A stretch of 64,000 nt of DNA, taken from positions 1,341,841 to 1,405,840 of the forward strand of contig VWZS01009726.1 in NCBI GenBank assembly GCA_013397075.1. Reading direction: 5' to 3'. Each line of letters begins with the position of its first letter. The first letter of the stretch is position 1. Position numbers and translations under genes: made by a program. Shown here one piece after another: positions 62,429 through 64,000 of the stretch. This DNA is from Rhabdornis inornatus (taxonomy: Eukaryota > Chordata > Aves > Passeriformes > Rhabdornithidae). The notes under the pieces are model-generated. The model did no database searches. It was not told where the DNA came from and saw nothing but the letters and a program-made list of their open reading frames with translations.

Positions 62429-64000
62429 CCTTCTTCAAACTAAAATTTAATTGTAATTATAGAAAAACAGCTATGACTTTCGTAAGAATTTTACAGTCTT
62501 CCTGTTTTTTCTCTGTTGTGCTGTATTAATGACTACATCCTCTCAGCTTAACTGAACTAGAAGAGGGACTGGATCACCCTTGTGCCATTAGAAGTATTTC
62601 AAGATACGTTGGGTTTGCAGGGGATCCATTTTAATATGTACTTTGTTCATTAAGCCCCGATTATTTGGGGCTTTTTCGTGGATTAAGAGGTTCACATTTT
62701 GAAAAATATTCCAAGTGTTGTTTAGTTAAAAGTCTAAACTATATATAACTTGTTAAAGATCTGATTTCTCCAATGTGCTTTGCACTGGAATGGTTTTGCT
62801 CCTACTTGCAGGGAATTTTAAGGCATGGTGTGTCTGAGCCACTCGTGAAAGTAGCTGGGATTTGTGCAGGCATTGTGCATACTTTCCAGGGCCTTAATTT
62901 TTGGCGCTAGTTTTTCAGAAGTAGATGTTGGATAAGCTGGTATTGGTACACAGCAGGAATCAGCCACTGCACTCTGGAGTAATTCCTTTTGTTGACCTGT
63001 TACTGCTAATAGAGGTAACATTTTCAGCACAGCGCCCTGCTCGGTGGCTGCTTTCAGGCTATTTGTATCCACTTTAGGTGTTGCTACTGTGGTAAATATT
63101 TTGATTCTTGCTTCTACAGTACTTTTTTGGATAGGAAAAATGAACTTTGCACGTGTCACATTGAATTCTTAGCAAAAACAATGAATTTCACCCAACCCAC
63201 TAATTTCATTTTACTTTGATTTGTCTGAAACACAATGATTTGTCTGTTTCCAGATTTAGGAGTGCATTGTTTCATTAGTTGATTTTTGAAAAATTACTTT
63301 GGCACATGTAAGTGATACATATTCATTGCCTAATTGGTCAGAACAATTTCTTGAAAGTCTGAAACTGCTCTTGGTTCATGGACATGGATGCTTGATTGAG
63401 TTCCTCTTGCTTCTGAAATAGCTAAGGCTATTTTGCGTAAATAATTTTTGCAACAAGGCATTGCAATGTGTAAATGTGGGCCAGCAGTTTGTCTGATGTC
63501 AATTACAGTATGCAATGCTGACTTGTTCTGTGTCTAAGGATCTGAAGGCGGATATTAATCTTATGTACAGGGATATGTGCTTGAAATTTTTTGGCTTGAA
63601 TTTTCTTCTATCCAAAGGGTAAATTTGGCTAAATACAAATACCAAAAAGCCTCATATTTGGTTCTGGAGAATGAACTTTTCTGTTGCTCAATATTTTCAA
63701 CTGTTCTAGGTGACTCTATTCATGTAAGAAAACTTAAAATGTTTACTTGAAATTTGGAATTTATTTTTGCTCTGTGGGAATACTACCAGCAAACAGCAAA
63801 AATTTCAATTTACTGAACTGTTGTTTGCATTGAATACCTTCTCCTTAAATATACATTCTGTTTAATTATCTTCCAAGCAATTTTCTTGCACTATTTTATA
63901 TTTAAAGCTAAAGCATCAGCAACCTTTTGTTTTTGTTCCTTATGTAATTGTTATCTTGAAGAAGCAAAACTAGTAGCTTCATGCAGTATTTTCAATGATA

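Larger units (their letters stand above)
58493..64000 (+). other. NIPBL intron 10 (5' part)
   Basis: At least 5.5 kb of intron follows the exon 10 donor, and the exon that should follow (beginning SIDQS in recalled NIPBL) is not found before the window ends. It contains a perfect 26-bp tandem duplication (62377-62428) and a minus-strand stretch from about 62818 to the window end with protein-like but unrecognised short frames. No named repeat is recognised. Confidence 0.85.

Noticed and set aside
62652..62673. Hairpin AAGCCCC/GGGGCTT followed by Ts, resembling a bacterial intrinsic terminator
   Set aside because: The context is a vertebrate intron, where this kind of terminator has no role. 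A 7-bp stem is expected by chance in a window of this size.
1..64000. tRNA, rRNA, snoRNA, CRISPR arrays, prophage or bacterial operons
   Set aside because: I looked for clover-leaf boxes, repeat-spacer periodicity and dense short-spaced ORFs. None was found, and the window is clearly vertebrate intronic sequence.
58493..64000. NIPBL exon 11
   Set aside because: No segment encoding the expected SIDQS start or the following conserved sequence was found on the + strand before the window ends.

Overview
The window is vertebrate nuclear DNA, almost certainly from a bird or close sauropsid relative. It is AT-rich, with very long introns, GT...AG splice sites and several degraded CR1-type LINE fragments whose 3' ends have the form typical of bird genomes. 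It carries one recognisable gene on the + strand: the 5' half of the coding region of NIPBL (Nipped-B-like, the SCC2 subunit of the cohesin loader). I identified it from the conceptual protein, which matches my memory of vertebrate NIPBL along its whole length; no database search was possible.

Layout. Positions 1-21381 look like part of intron 1: no coding exon, no CpG island and no promoter is visible, so the transcription start should lie upstream of the window. Exon 2 (about 21382-21525) carries the end of the 5' leader, with two tiny upstream ORFs, and the start codon at 21462. Coding exons follow at 23990-24155, 25276-25406, 28540-28639, 30229-30380, 31409-31569, 34412-34505, 43967-44596 (630 nt) and 56972-58492 (1521 nt). 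All exon phases join without a frameshift or stop. Together they encode 1006 complete residues plus one base of the next codon. The window ends inside intron 10. The C-terminal HEAT-repeat half of NIPBL lies downstream and is not seen.

Function. Exons 2-4 encode the N-terminal segment that in NIPBL binds MAU2 (SCC4). Exons 5-9 encode a Ser/Pro/Gln-rich, probably disordered region ending in a charged, probably helical segment. Exon 10 encodes a very hydrophilic stretch containing basic clusters, two families of short tandem peptide repeats and a PxVxL motif of the type that binds HP1. Exons 9 and 10 are both phase 1-1 and divisible by three, so either could be skipped in frame.

The rest is intronic. 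It contains six CR1 fragments, one CA microsatellite, AT/TG and homopolymer tracts, small tandem duplications, two perfect inverted repeats and three assembly ambiguities (N at 243, NNNNN at 52857-52861, N at 58496). I found no tRNA, rRNA, CRISPR, intact mobile element or second gene. I do not see an obviously new biological system. The observations most worth checking are the exon 10 peptide repeats, the question of which sex chromosome (Z or W) this copy comes from, the in-frame skippable large exons, a candidate poison exon in intron 9, and the fold-back and duplicated sequences beside assembly gaps.
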